Shown here: positions 16,391-24,781 of the stretch, one piece after another
Layout of the letters: every line of letters begins with the position of its first letter
Numbering within the stretch: the stretch's first letter is position 1
Source of the DNA: Bacteroidales bacterium UBA5762
Lineage (GTDB): Bacteria > Bacteroidota > Bacteroidia > Bacteroidales > TTA-H9
Length of the DNA: 46,685 nt
NCBI GenBank assembly: GCA_002418865.1
Contig: DIEY01000037.1
Coordinates: forward strand, 22,453 to 69,137
Direction: 5' to 3'
Notes under the pieces: model-generated
Databases searched by the model: none
What the model saw: the letters and a program-made list of their open reading frames with translations, nothing else
Told to the model about the DNA's origin: nothing
Program-made: the position numbers and the translations under genes

Positions 16391-18496
16391 TTACTGTTTT
16401 ATAATATATCCTTTTATTTTTAAGATTACTTGATCCTGTATCTCAGGAGGGCAAGGAGCATAATGCGAGAATTCCATACTGGAGGTAGCGCGACCGCTCG
16501 ATATTGAACGCAAAATGGTTACATAGCCGAACATTTCGGCAAGGGGAACAAAAGCATCTATGATCTGATAACTAACTCTTGCGTCAATTTTTAATAATTG
16601 GCCTCTTCGGCGATTGAGATCGCTTGTAATATCACCGACATATTCGTCGGGAGTTACTACTTCGAGTTTCATAATGGGCTCAAGAAGAATGCATTGAGCT
16701 TGTCGAACAGCTCCTTTAAATCCAGTTACAGCAGCAATTTCAAATGAAAGCGCATCACTATCTACTGGGTGTGTCATTGCATTTAATAAACGTACTTTCA
16801 TACTTTCGATGGGATAACCCAGCAAAGGCCCATTGGACATAGCCGCACGAAATCCCTTTTCAATGGCAGCAATATATTCTTTAGGAATATTTTGTCCATG
16901 CAGTTCATTGATAAACTGCAAGCCTTTCACTCCTGTATCAGCAGGACTAATCTCAAAATCAATATCGGCAAAACGTCCTCTACCGCCAGTTTGTTTTTTA
17001 TAAATCTCGTGGTGACGGACATTACGTGTAAGGGCTTCTTTGTAAGCTACTTGAGGATTTCCATGGTTACATTCAACATTATACTCGCGACGAAGCCTGT
17101 CGAGAATAATATCAAGGTGTAATTCTCCCATTCCGTTGATAAGGGTTTGCCCGGTTTCTTCTTCCATACTCACCGTGAAAGTAGGGTCTTCTTCACTAAT
17201 TTTTTGAAGAGCATTCATCAGCTTTTCGTATTCATCCTGAGTACGGGGTTCAACGGCCATACTGATGACTGGTTCTGGAAATGTGATAGATTCCAAGAGA
17301 ATAGGATGTTTTTCATCGGCAAGGGTATCGCCCGTACGAATTTGTTTAAACCCAGCTGCAGCGCCAATATCTCCAGCTTCTATCTTTTCAAGAGGATTTT
17401 GTTTGTTGGCATGCATCTGAAAAATACGGGCAATACGTTCTCTTTTCCCTGTAGCCACATTCAGAACAGTATTTCCACTTTGCAAGCTACCGCTATATAC
17501 TCTGAAAAATACAATGCGGCCAACGTAAGGATCGGAAGCAATTTTGAAGGCTAAAGCAGCAAAAGCTTCTTCGGGGTCGGGACGTCGGCTTTCTTCTTTA
17601 CCAGTGATTGGATTAATTCCTGTGATGGGTGGAATATCCAAAGGCGAGGGTAAGTAGGCAGCTACAGCATCCAATAAAAATTGAATTCCTTTATTATGTA
17701 AAGATGAACCGCAAAGCACTGGAGTAATTCTCATCTCTAAGGTAGCTTTGCGAAGTGAATTTATAATTTCTTCTTCTGTAATTGAATTGGGATCGAAAAG
17801 AAATTTTTCAAAAAGTTGATCACTTTCTTCGGCTGAGCCTTCTATTAACTCGTTATGATACTTTTCGACCAATGCAGATAAATGTTCTGGGATTGGAACC
17901 TCATCATAATTAACACCTAATGAAGCATCATCCCATTCATAAGCCTTACATGAGATTAAGTCGATAACGCCTCTGAAATTATCTTCCTCTCCCAAAGGAA
18001 TTTGAATAGGGATAGGTTTAGCTCCTAACTTGGATTTTATTTGTGAAATTACTCCGAAATAATCGGCTCCGTTTCTATCCATTTTATTAACGAAACAGAT
18101 GCGGGGTACCTTGTACTTATTGGCCTGTTTCCATACTGTTTCCGACTGGGGTTCAACTCCTCCAACTGCGCAGAAAATAGCAATAGCACCATCGAGTACG
18201 CGAAGCGATCTTTCTACTTCAACTGTAAAATCGACATGTCCAGGGGTATCTATGATATTGATTTTATAACGTTGGTGGTTATAATCCCAATAAACAGTAG
18301 TAGCAGCTGAGGTAATAGTTATACCTCTTTCTTGTTCCTGAATCATCCAATCCATGGTTGCTGTGCCATCATGCACTTCACCCATTTTGTAATTTACACC
18401 AGTATAATACAATATACGCTCGGTAGTGGTAGTCTTCCCAGCGTCGATATGAGCCATAATGCCTATGTTTCTTGTATGAATAAGCCTTTCGGTCAT
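16391..18496 (-). CDS. fusA: Elongation factor G
   Basis: Translocase GTPase of elongation, also acting with RRF in ribosome recycling. The 701-residue protein has G1 AHIDAGKT at 15-22, G3 DTPGH at 83-87 and G4 NKMD at 137-140. Domains II-V follow, including RGRFADIDFEISPADTG in domain IV and the C-terminal SYQIIDAFVPLAEMFGYVTI. All five domains are present, so it is a functional-looking EF-G. It lies between rpsG and rpsJ as in the str operon. Confidence 0.98.
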   Translation of the reverse strand: MTERLIHTRNIGIMAHIDAGKTTTTERILYYTGVNYKMGEVHDGTATMDWMIQEQERGITITSAATTVYWDYNHQRYKINIIDTPGHVDFTVEVERSLRVLDGAIAIFCAVGGVEPQSETVWKQANKYKVPRICFVNKMDRNGADYFGVISQIKSKLGAKPIPIQIPLGEEDNFRGVIDLISCKAYEWDDASLGVNYDEVPIPEHLSALVEKYHNELIEGSAEESDQLFEKFLFDPNSITEEEIINSLRKATLEMRITPVLCGSSLHNKGIQFLLDAVAAYLPSPLDIPPITGINPITGKEESRRPDPEEAFAALAFKIASDPYVGRIVFFRVYSGSLQSGNTVLNVATGKRERIARIFQMHANKQNPLEKIEAGDIGAAAGFKQIRTGDTLADEKHPILLESITFPEPVISMAVEPRTQDEYEKLMNALQKISEEDPTFTVSMEEETGQTLINGMGELHLDIILDRLRREYNVECNHGNPQVAYKEALTRNVRHHEIYKKQTGGRGRFADIDFEISPADTGVKGLQFINELHGQNIPKEYIAAIEKGFRAAMSNGPLLGYPIESMKVRLLNAMTHPVDSDALSFEIAAVTGFKGAVRQAQCILLEPIMKLEVVTPDEYVGDITSDLNRRRGQLLKIDARVSYQIIDAFVPLAEMFGYVTILRSISSGRATSSMEFSHYAPCPPEIQDQVILKIKGYIIKQ

Positions 18497-18541
18497 GTAT
18501 ATTGTATTATATTTGGATAAGCGTAATTTTTTGTATCTATG

Positions 18542-19009
18542 TTAAAATTTAAAATGAGCAAAAGCCTTGTTAGCCTCAGCCATTCTATGAATATCTTCTT
18601 TGCGTCTGAAGGCAGCTCCTTCTTCTTTATAGGCTGCCATGATTTCGCCTGCCAGTTTTTCTGCCATTGATTTTTCGTGGCGCTTACGAGCAAAGGAGAT
18701 CATGTTTTTCATACCCAATGACATTTTTCGAGTTGGTCTGATTTCAGTAGGAATCTGGAAAGTGGCTCCACCAACACGACGACTACGTACTTCAACAGAA
18801 GGAGTAACATTGGCTAATGCCTTTTGCCAAACTTCAAGTCCATCCTCCCCGGTTTTTTGACCAACCAGATCCACAGCTTCATAAAAAATGTCGAAAGCAA
18901 TACTTTTCTTCCCCGTAAGCATGATATTATTCACGAACTTGGTAACCATAATATCATTGAACTTGGGGTCGGGAAGTATGGTTCTTTTTCTTGGTTTTGC
19001 TTTCCTCAT
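18542..19009 (-). CDS. rpsG: 30S ribosomal protein S7
   Basis: Primary 16S rRNA-binding protein of the head and, in E. coli, the str-operon repressor. MRKAKPRKRTILPDPKFNDI starts the protein, VEVRSRRVGGATFQIPTEIR is the family core, and it ends HRMAEANKAFAHFKF. 155 residues. Follows rpsL by 34 bases. Confidence 0.98.
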   Translation of the reverse strand: MRKAKPRKRTILPDPKFNDIMVTKFVNNIMLTGKKSIAFDIFYEAVDLVGQKTGEDGLEVWQKALANVTPSVEVRSRRVGGATFQIPTEIRPTRKMSLGMKNMISFARKRHEKSMAEKLAGEIMAAYKEEGAAFRRKEDIHRMAEANKAFAHFKF

Positions 19010-19043
19010 GATTTATTGCGTATTGTATTATCGAATAATGGTT

Positions 19044-19463
19044 TTACTTTTTGCCTGTTTTTGTATCTTTTGGACTAGAGCCAGCTGGTTTAACCTTAGG
19101 CCTTTTGGCACCGTATTTCGAACGACGCTGGGTACGGCCCTCAACACCGGCTGTATCGAGAGTACCACGAATAATATGATACCTTACCCCTGGCAAATCC
19201 TTCACTCTACCTCCACGAATCATGACTATGGAATGTTCCTGTAAATTATGACCTTCGCCAGGAATATATGCAGTAACTTCATTGCCATTGGTCAAGCGAA
19301 CCCTTGCTACCTTACGCATGGCTGAATTAGGCTTCTTAGGGGTTGTAGTGTATACACGCGTACAAACCCCTCTGCGTTGAGGACATGAATCTAAAGCTGG
19401 GCTTTTACTCTTATACTCAAGCTTTTGACGTCCTTTGCGAATCAACTGTTGTATAGTGGGCAT
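19044..19463 (-). CDS. rpsL: 30S ribosomal protein S12
   Basis: Decoding-centre protein. MPTIQQLIRKGRQKLEYKSK starts the 139-residue chain. The streptomycin-determining loops read TPKKPNSAMRK and VKDLPGVRYH, with lysines at the classic resistance positions, so this predicts a streptomycin-sensitive S12 allele. The C-terminus is a basic tail (KPAGSSPKDTKTGKK). First gene of the cluster; upstream leader features are listed separately. Confidence 0.98.
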   Translation of the reverse strand: MPTIQQLIRKGRQKLEYKSKSPALDSCPQRRGVCTRVYTTTPKKPNSAMRKVARVRLTNGNEVTAYIPGEGHNLQEHSIVMIRGGRVKDLPGVRYHIIRGTLDTAGVEGRTQRRSKYGAKRPKVKPAGSSPKDTKTGKK

Positions 19464-19498
19464 ATCAACTTAATTAGTTCCTTTCTCATTTCTAAACA

Positions 19499-19513
19499 CC
19501 CCTTAAAAAGGGA
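19499..19513 (-). other. Hairpin at the probable 5' end of the rpsL transcript
   Basis: On the minus strand TCCCTT/AAGGGG can pair (one G-U) around a three-base T loop. It lies immediately after the -7 box at 19517-19524, so it would form at or very near the mRNA 5' end. It could stabilise the transcript or be incidental. Confidence 0.35.
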
Positions 19514-19516
19514 GTG

Positions 19517-19524
19517 CAAAAGTA
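19517..19524 (-). promoter_or_regulatory. Bacteroidota-type -7 box upstream of rpsL
   Basis: Minus-strand TACTTTTG matches the TAnnTTTG consensus of the Bacteroidota primary sigma factor. It lies 53 bases upstream of the rpsL ATG. No good TTTG -33 element is seen at 19-21 bases upstream, so this is a partial promoter match. Confidence 0.55.
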
Positions 19525-19599
19525 CGATTAATCTTTTATAAACCATCATCTTCAAAAAAAATTGACTTCAAGAAGATTGGTTAATCCTGAAAATGAAAA

Positions 19600-19786
19600 G
19601 AAACTGAATGATTCACCGGTACGCATATCGGCAGGACAAACCACGAACCCTTCACTGTTTGCTTGTGCACTTTAATTCGTTTTGATTCGTGCTCGAAACC
19701 TATAGCTTGTCCGTTTTATCAGGTTCCTTCCATTCATTGCCGTTAAAACGGCTTCGAATTAATCAATATGGCTTCTTTTAAAGCGG
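19600..19786 (-). ncRNA. Candidate structured leader or small RNA upstream of rpsL
   Basis: This gene-free segment lies just downstream of a full TTTG-N18-TAATTTTG promoter on the same strand and is far more pairable than its surroundings. Visible minus-strand helices are GCCGTTTTAACGGC (a local hairpin), GGAACCT with AGGTTTC, CACGAATC with GGTTCGTG, and outside that GGACAAGC with GTTTGTCC. The last two are consecutive eight-base helices that would form one long arm. A 21-codon ORF (MNGRNLIKRTSYRFRARIKT) crosses the helices, but I do not recognise it. It could be an autoregulatory str-operon leader or an independent small RNA such as a 6S homologue. Confidence 0.4.
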
Positions 19787-19789
19787 GTG

Positions 19790-19819
19790 CAAAATTACAT
19801 ACTTTTTTTGTCTCACAAA
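19790..19819 (-). promoter_or_regulatory. Bacteroidota-type promoter driving the rpsL leader region
   Basis: Minus strand: -33 TTTG at 19816-19819, an 18-base spacer, then -7 TAATTTTG at 19790-19797. Both elements match the TTTG/TAnnTTTG consensus. Transcription would start near 19783 and run through the structured segment towards rpsL, giving a leader of about 320 bases. Confidence 0.65.
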
Positions 19820-20094
19820 ATATATCTCATAAAATTATTGCAATTTATTGCAGTTTTTATAGGAAAAAATGTGTAATACAAACTAAATCAATGCATTATT
19901 TACGATAAAATTTCATCAATTTTTTAATGAAATTTGTTATAGCACAACCTTCTTCTGCATTATCATTTATAACGTATTCTGTACTAAGAAATTAGTTTGT
20001 TGGTGTTTATGTTGACCTTAAAAGATAGAATGGCGGAAGACGAAGATAATACTTGTCTTTAAAGACCCCACAAAAGCATGTTCATTGTTTTTGG

Positions 20095-20102
20095 TAGATT
20101 TG
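20095..20102 (+). promoter_or_regulatory. Possible -7 box for the glycosyltransferase gene
   Basis: TAGATTTG matches TAnnTTTG and lies 20 bases before the ATG, so the transcript would have a very short leader. No TTTG at the -33 distance, so only half of the promoter is supported. Confidence 0.4.
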
Positions 20103-20122
20103 CCGGACTTTGATGCAAAGAA

Positions 20123-21301
20123 ATGGATCAGAAAAAGCCACAGATATTGTTTATTTCGCGCTGGTACCCCAACAAAGAGGACTCCATGGCAGGACTTTTC
20201 GTCAAAAGACATGCCCAGGCTATCGCTTATTACGCACAGGTATATGTATTATATGTTCATTCAATTGCCAATAAGAAAAAGGTTTTTAAAGGCTGGGACT
20301 ATTCCCATAGCAACGGTCTACATGAGTTAAAGATTTATTATTCAGGTGCATCGAAAAAAGTTCCGGCTAATCAAATCATTAATGGAATTTTGTATTTGTT
20401 CTATTTAACAAGGGGTTTTTTTTGGCTTAAGACTCGAATGGGAAAATTTCAGATAGTACATGTGAATATACTTACTCGAGCGGGAATTTTGGCTCTATTG
20501 TTGAAAATTTTTGCTGGACTACCATATTTAATCACTGAACATTGGTCGAGGTATCTGCCCATAACCAACACTTATAAAGGACTCTTGCGAAAAAGCATTA
20601 CGCGTAAAGTCGTGAAAAATGCCGAGGCAATAACAGTCGTAACCGAGAATCTAAAAAATGCTATGCAGCGGCATGGACTCCATCATAAAAAATTTTACAT
20701 AGTCCCTAACGTTGTCAATACGAACATCTTTAAACCTTCTTCCTTAAATCTATCGAGCAAGAAATTTCTGCATGTTTCCTGCTTCGAAGACAAATCGAAA
20801 AATATAAGCGGATTGCTCAGAGCAACACAAAGACTCTCTCAACTTCGCCATGATTTCAAGCTAATACTTGTTGGAGATGGGCAAGATTTTCAACAAATAC
20901 AGGAATATAGCAAGACGCTTCATTTAGAACCTTATGTCATCTTTACTGGATTAATAGAAGAAGAGGAGCAATTAGCGGAATATTATCGACAAAGTTGTTG
21001 TATGGTAATGTTTAGTAATTACGAAAATATGCCAGTGGTGATCAACGAAAGTTTGGCGTGTGGTAAACCTGTAATTGCAACACGAGTTGGAGGAATTGCT
21101 GAAATAATAGACTCAAACAAAGGCATTTTAATCGAGCCCGGAGATGAAGATTCCCTATGCGAAGCCATGAATTTTATGTTAGACCATGCAACGGATTATG
21201 ATGCTCGAGCTTTGCGAGATTATGCGGTAGAAAATTTTAGCTTTTCGAGAGTTGGAAAACGATTTTTCGAAATTTATCAGGAAATAATACCCATAGAATG
21301 A
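20123..21301 (+). CDS. Glycosyltransferase family 4 protein
   Basis: GT-B-fold, retaining glycosyltransferase of 392 residues, expected to act at the cytoplasmic face on lipid-linked or surface glycans. The N-terminal Rossmann half has ILFISRWYPNKEDSMAGLFV and KRHAQAIAYY. The C-terminal donor-binding half has FLHVSCFEDKSKNISGLLRA, KLILVGDGQDF and the family E-x7-E region NYENMPVVINESLACGKPVI followed by RVGGIAEII. No signal peptide. The stop overlaps the next ATG (ATGA), so the two are an operon. The donor and acceptor sugars cannot be told from the sequence. Confidence 0.9.
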   Translation: MDQKKPQILFISRWYPNKEDSMAGLFVKRHAQAIAYYAQVYVLYVHSIANKKKVFKGWDYSHSNGLHELKIYYSGASKKVPANQIINGILYLFYLTRGFFWLKTRMGKFQIVHVNILTRAGILALLLKIFAGLPYLITEHWSRYLPITNTYKGLLRKSITRKVVKNAEAITVVTENLKNAMQRHGLHHKKFYIVPNVVNTNIFKPSSLNLSSKKFLHVSCFEDKSKNISGLLRATQRLSQLRHDFKLILVGDGQDFQQIQEYSKTLHLEPYVIFTGLIEEEEQLAEYYRQSCCMVMFSNYENMPVVINESLACGKPVIATRVGGIAEIIDSNKGILIEPGDEDSLCEAMNFMLDHATDYDARALRDYAVENFSFSRVGKRFFEIYQEIIPIE

Positions 21302-23010
21302 CACAAGAGGGGGAAAAAGGGTTGAAATTTGGCATTTTGTGCGATTCGCTAAAGCTTCAGCATTGGCAAGCTTTAGTCATCGAAAAGTTAATTTCTGAAG
21401 GGAATACTCTTGCGCTTATCATTCTTAACAAGGAAGAAACAATCCAAAAGCCAAAAGGAATAAGGCGGTTGAGGGCTTATCCTATAAAAAACTTCATTTT
21501 TCTCTTTTATTATCGTTTTTTGTTGAAGCCTGAATCAAAAAGAATGGTTACGATAGAGCAATGGATAAAAGAAGCCATTTTATTGGAAGAGGAAGCAAGG
21601 AGAGTAAAAAAATCGTATTATTTTAGCGAAAAAGCGATAGAAACCGTAAAAAGTTCGGAAGTTCAATTTCTTTTAAGATTTGGTTTTGGGATCATAAAAG
21701 GCGATATTCTTCATGCGGCACCTTATGGAATCTGGTCATTTCATCACGACGATCCTGAAATAATTAGAGGAGTGCCATCCAATTTTTGGGAGATTGTGGA
21801 AGATATCCCGGTGAATGGAGCTATTTTACAACAGCTCGACGAAAGCATTGATGCCGGAAGAATTTTACAGCAAGGATGGTTTGCCACTATAAATCACTCG
21901 TGGAAGTCCAATCTCGACCAAGCTTATTATGGTTCGATATCATGGCCCGCCCAAGTATGCAGAGAGATTAGATACAAAGGTGCAGGCTGCCTGAAGAATA
22001 AAACTTTTCCTAAACCTGCACCCATGCGATTTGCACCAAGCAATCTGATCATGATGAAATTTTTACTCAAACTATGGATGAACAAGGTGAAATTTCATTT
22101 CAATGAATTGTTTCGAGCCGAACACTGGAGTATAGCGTTTATAGAAACTTCGATAAATGATTTTATAGAAAACAACTTCCCAACAGAAAATCTAAAATGG
22201 ATACATAGCAAGACAAGAAGGCAATATTACGCCGATCCAGCAGGAATATACCAAAACCATCAATTGAAGATTCTTTGCGAACATTATGATTACAAATCGG
22301 CTCATGGTGAGATAAGTCTATTCAAAATAAATAATAATTCGGCATTCTATAAGCCGGAAAAAATTCTTCTGAATGAATCTTGGCATCTTGCTTTCCCTTT
22401 TATTTTTGAAGCTGAAAGTAACTTTTGGTGTGTACCCGAGTCGGCTGAGAGCAACCAGCTCATGTTATACAGATGGGATATAGAAAAAGAGGAACTTATT
22501 TTCGAAAAAATTCTTATTTCTGACATACAAGCCGTAGATCCCTTCATTTTTTATCACCATCAAAAATGGTGGCTCATGTTCACTGATAAATTCAAAAGTA
22601 ATTACAGCCTTCATTTATGGTATGCCGAAGATTTTCGAGGTCCTTATTTTCCACATCTCAACAATCCTGTAAAAACCGACATTCGTTCATCGAGACCAGC
22701 AGGCAATATATTTTACATGGATGGCCGACTAATGCGTCCAGCTCAAGACTGTTCAGTCATTTCAGGTCATAGAATAGCCATTAATGAAATAATCGAAATA
22801 TCTCCATCCTCCTTCTTCGAAATCACTAAATTTTTTTTAGATCCTCCAAAATTGAGGCAACATTTCAAAGGAATGCATACTTTAAATACAGCCGGGCCTT
22901 ATGTTATCTTCGATGTTAAACAACATCTTTTTGTCTGGGACAATTTCAAAAGAATGCTTTCGCGGAAATTAAGAAAGATTGTTGGTTATAAAGTGAAAGG
23001 AAAAAACTAA
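21298..23010 (+). CDS. Formyltransferase-like / five-bladed beta-propeller fusion protein
   Basis: 570 residues in two parts. Residues about 10-210 resemble the formyl_trans_N fold of methionyl-tRNA or sugar formyltransferases: YGIWSFHHDDPEIIRGVPSN and WEIVEDIPVNGAILQQLDE contain the His-Asp-rich active-site region. Residues about 300-540 look like the beta-propeller found with family-43-type enzymes and inositolphosphorylceramide sugar transferases (YYADPAGIYQNHQLKILCEH, AVDPFIFYHHQKWWLMFTDK, SRPAGNIFYMDGRLMRPAQD). It is translationally coupled to the GT4 gene, so a role in formylating or modifying a surface sugar is inferred. It ends with a four-base convergent overlap with the methyltransferase. 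Confidence 0.75.
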   Translation: MTQEGEKGLKFGILCDSLKLQHWQALVIEKLISEGNTLALIILNKEETIQKPKGIRRLRAYPIKNFIFLFYYRFLLKPESKRMVTIEQWIKEAILLEEEARRVKKSYYFSEKAIETVKSSEVQFLLRFGFGIIKGDILHAAPYGIWSFHHDDPEIIRGVPSNFWEIVEDIPVNGAILQQLDESIDAGRILQQGWFATINHSWKSNLDQAYYGSISWPAQVCREIRYKGAGCLKNKTFPKPAPMRFAPSNLIMMKFLLKLWMNKVKFHFNELFRAEHWSIAFIETSINDFIENNFPTENLKWIHSKTRRQYYADPAGIYQNHQLKILCEHYDYKSAHGEISLFKINNNSAFYKPEKILLNESWHLAFPFIFEAESNFWCVPESAESNQLMLYRWDIEKEELIFEKILISDIQAVDPFIFYHHQKWWLMFTDKFKSNYSLHLWYAEDFRGPYFPHLNNPVKTDIRSSRPAGNIFYMDGRLMRPAQDCSVISGHRIAINEIIEISPSSFFEITKFFLDPPKLRQHFKGMHTLNTAGPYVIFDVKQHLFVWDNFKRMLSRKLRKIVGYKVKGKN

Positions 23011-23765
23011 GCATTTTTTCTCATCACAATCAAGAGGTTCATTGTATAATTGTATTCTTGACGTTTATTACGTTCGAAAAAATAAAGCATTGAACCTAAT
23101 ATTAATGACATAGGAGAGATAATTATAAAGAATAAAAGCCACAATGTTCTCCATAATTTCAGTAGAGGATGAGATGCTCGAGAAATTCTTTCGGGGTAAC
23201 TCCGTATATAGCGGATTATCATGGAATAAATGGTTGTAAGAATTCCGCCGAAGCTTTCGGTAGAAAAAACCGTAAAGCCATTTTCCATAGCCAATTTAAC
23301 GAGATGAGTCTGGGAATGACGCATATAATCTTCTTCGCTCCATGAAGGATAAAGATAATCGGAAGACATCATGAAATATCCATGAGGTTTGAGTACTCTA
23401 TTTACTTCTTGAAAAAACTTGTCAGGACGAGCAATCAAAGGGAAGACCTGAAAACAGACCACGCCGTCGAAAGTGGCATCATGGAAGGGAAGTTCAGTCC
23501 CATCTTCTATCCAAACATCCGTTGTATCCTCATCGGGTTGAAGGCGGTTGATTTGATAATGTCTGAGGGTATTGGTTCCGACATACTGTGTAGCTTCTGT
23601 AAAAAGTTTTCTGTAAGGTTTTGATCCTGCACCAACATCTAAAATATTTCCACTGAAGAGTTTTTGATAGAAACGAATTTTATCGTGCAACATCCAGATG
23701 TTTATTTTTGCCTGGGTGATTTGAAACCAATGCTTCAGAAGGTTTATAAAAAGTGATTTGAACAT
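23007..23765 (-). CDS. Class I SAM-dependent methyltransferase with C-terminal membrane segment
   Basis: 252 residues. Motif I NILDVGAGSKPYRKLF (about 40-55) binds S-adenosylmethionine. ELPFHDATFDGVVCFQVF fits motif II and strand 4, and RVLKPHGYFMMSSDYLYP fits post-motif II of the UbiE/SmtA-like superfamily. A hydrophobic stretch near the C-terminus (LWLLFFIIISPMSLILGSML) suggests membrane attachment. The substrate is unknown; its place next to the glycan genes suggests a cell-surface or lipid target. It faces the fusion protein convergently, overlapping by four bases, with no terminator between them. Confidence 0.8.
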   Translation of the reverse strand: MFKSLFINLLKHWFQITQAKINIWMLHDKIRFYQKLFSGNILDVGAGSKPYRKLFTEATQYVGTNTLRHYQINRLQPDEDTTDVWIEDGTELPFHDATFDGVVCFQVFPLIARPDKFFQEVNRVLKPHGYFMMSSDYLYPSWSEEDYMRHSQTHLVKLAMENGFTVFSTESFGGILTTIYSMIIRYIRSYPERISRASHPLLKLWRTLWLLFFIIISPMSLILGSMLYFFERNKRQEYNYTMNLLIVMRKNA

Positions 23766-23805
23766 ATATAATAGATGTTCATAAAAGAATTTGGAGTACT
23801 ATTAA

Positions 23806-24699
23806 TTAATAGATATTTTGCCTAATATTTCTTTGTTTCCATGCCTTCAGGGTATTCATCAATAAACCGGCAATCGTCATATTACCTACTCCGCCTGGCA
23901 CAGGAGATATCCATTCGGTTTTTTTGCTTACTTCTTCAAAATCGACATCACCAACAATGGTATAGCCCTTTTCATTAGTACTGTCAGGGATACGATGAAT
24001 CCCAACATCTATCACTACACTTCCTTCCTTTACCATATCGACTGTAACAAAGTGTGGTTTACCAATGGCAACGATGAGGATATCGGCTGATAGACAAATT
24101 TCTTTCAAATTCTGAGTATATGAATGGCAAAGTGTAACTGTAGCATTGCCTGGTTTTGCCTTACGGGAAAGCAAAATAGAGACAGGGGTACCAACGATCA
24201 TACTACGTCCCAAAACCACACAATGTTTTCCTTCGGTCTCTATCTGATAACGCTCAAGCATTTGCATGATACCCAAAGGTGTGGCAGGAATGAAACTAGG
24301 CTGGCCCATCATCATCCTTCCTAAATTATATGGATGAAATCCATCTACATCCTTATCGGGAGAAATACTTAGGATAATTTTATTGGGGTCGATATGCGGT
24401 GGAAGAGGTAATTGCACAATATATCCATCGATATCTTGGTCATTATTCAAAAAATCTATCACTTGAAGTAACTCATTTTCGGTAAAATTTTCTGGATATT
24501 GATACACTGAAGAAGTAATCCCGACTTGATGACAGGCTTTTTCTTTAGAAGCCACATACGACAAGCTGGATGGATCATTACCCACTAACACGGCTGCCAG
24601 ATGAGGTGGACGCTCATTGTGATCGATGATTGCGGCCACTTCACTTTTTAACTCTTCCTTAATATTTGCAAGTAAGGTTCTGCCATCGAGGAGTTTCAT
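23806..24699 (-). CDS. folD: Bifunctional methylenetetrahydrofolate dehydrogenase / cyclohydrolase
   Basis: Interconverts 5,10-methylene- and 10-formyl-tetrahydrofolate for purine and formyl-Met supply. 297 residues. Catalytic lysine in SYVASKEKAC (K52), substrate loop GYIVQLPLPPHID, nucleotide-binding VVLGRSMIVGTPVSILLSRK, and the C-terminal signature PVPGGVGNMTIAGLL. Downstream of ffh by 82 bases on the same strand. Confidence 0.97.
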   Translation of the reverse strand: MKLLDGRTLLANIKEELKSEVAAIIDHNERPPHLAAVLVGNDPSSLSYVASKEKACHQVGITSSVYQYPENFTENELLQVIDFLNNDQDIDGYIVQLPLPPHIDPNKIILSISPDKDVDGFHPYNLGRMMMGQPSFIPATPLGIMQMLERYQIETEGKHCVVLGRSMIVGTPVSILLSRKAKPGNATVTLCHSYTQNLKEICLSADILIVAIGKPHFVTVDMVKEGSVVIDVGIHRIPDSTNEKGYTIVGDVDFEEVSKKTEWISPVPGGVGNMTIAGLLMNTLKAWKQRNIRQNIY

Positions 24700-24781
24700 T
24701 ACATTGATATAATTTAATACAAAACTAACGAAAAATTGATGAATCTTAATAGAGCAGAATCATTAGAAAATATTCGTTAGT

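Larger units (their letters stand above)
19464..20122. other. Intergenic region between the ribosomal cluster and the glycosyltransferase
   Basis: 659 bases with no convincing protein gene. The left half holds the two minus-strand promoter motifs, the 5' hairpin and the structured-RNA candidate listed separately. The right part (about 19820-20090) is very AT-rich and featureless to me, ending in a plus-strand TAGATTTG box ahead of the glycosyltransferase. No tRNA cloverleaf was found. Confidence 0.6.

Noticed and set aside
19600..19786. tRNA gene in the rpsL leader
   Set aside because: No acceptor stem, no consistent T-loop or anticodon arm; the pairings form long arms instead.
19768..19911. 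47-codon plus-strand ORF starting MASFKAGAKLHTF
   Set aside because: It arises from the reverse complement of the promoter and 5' end of the rpsL leader; no coding evidence.
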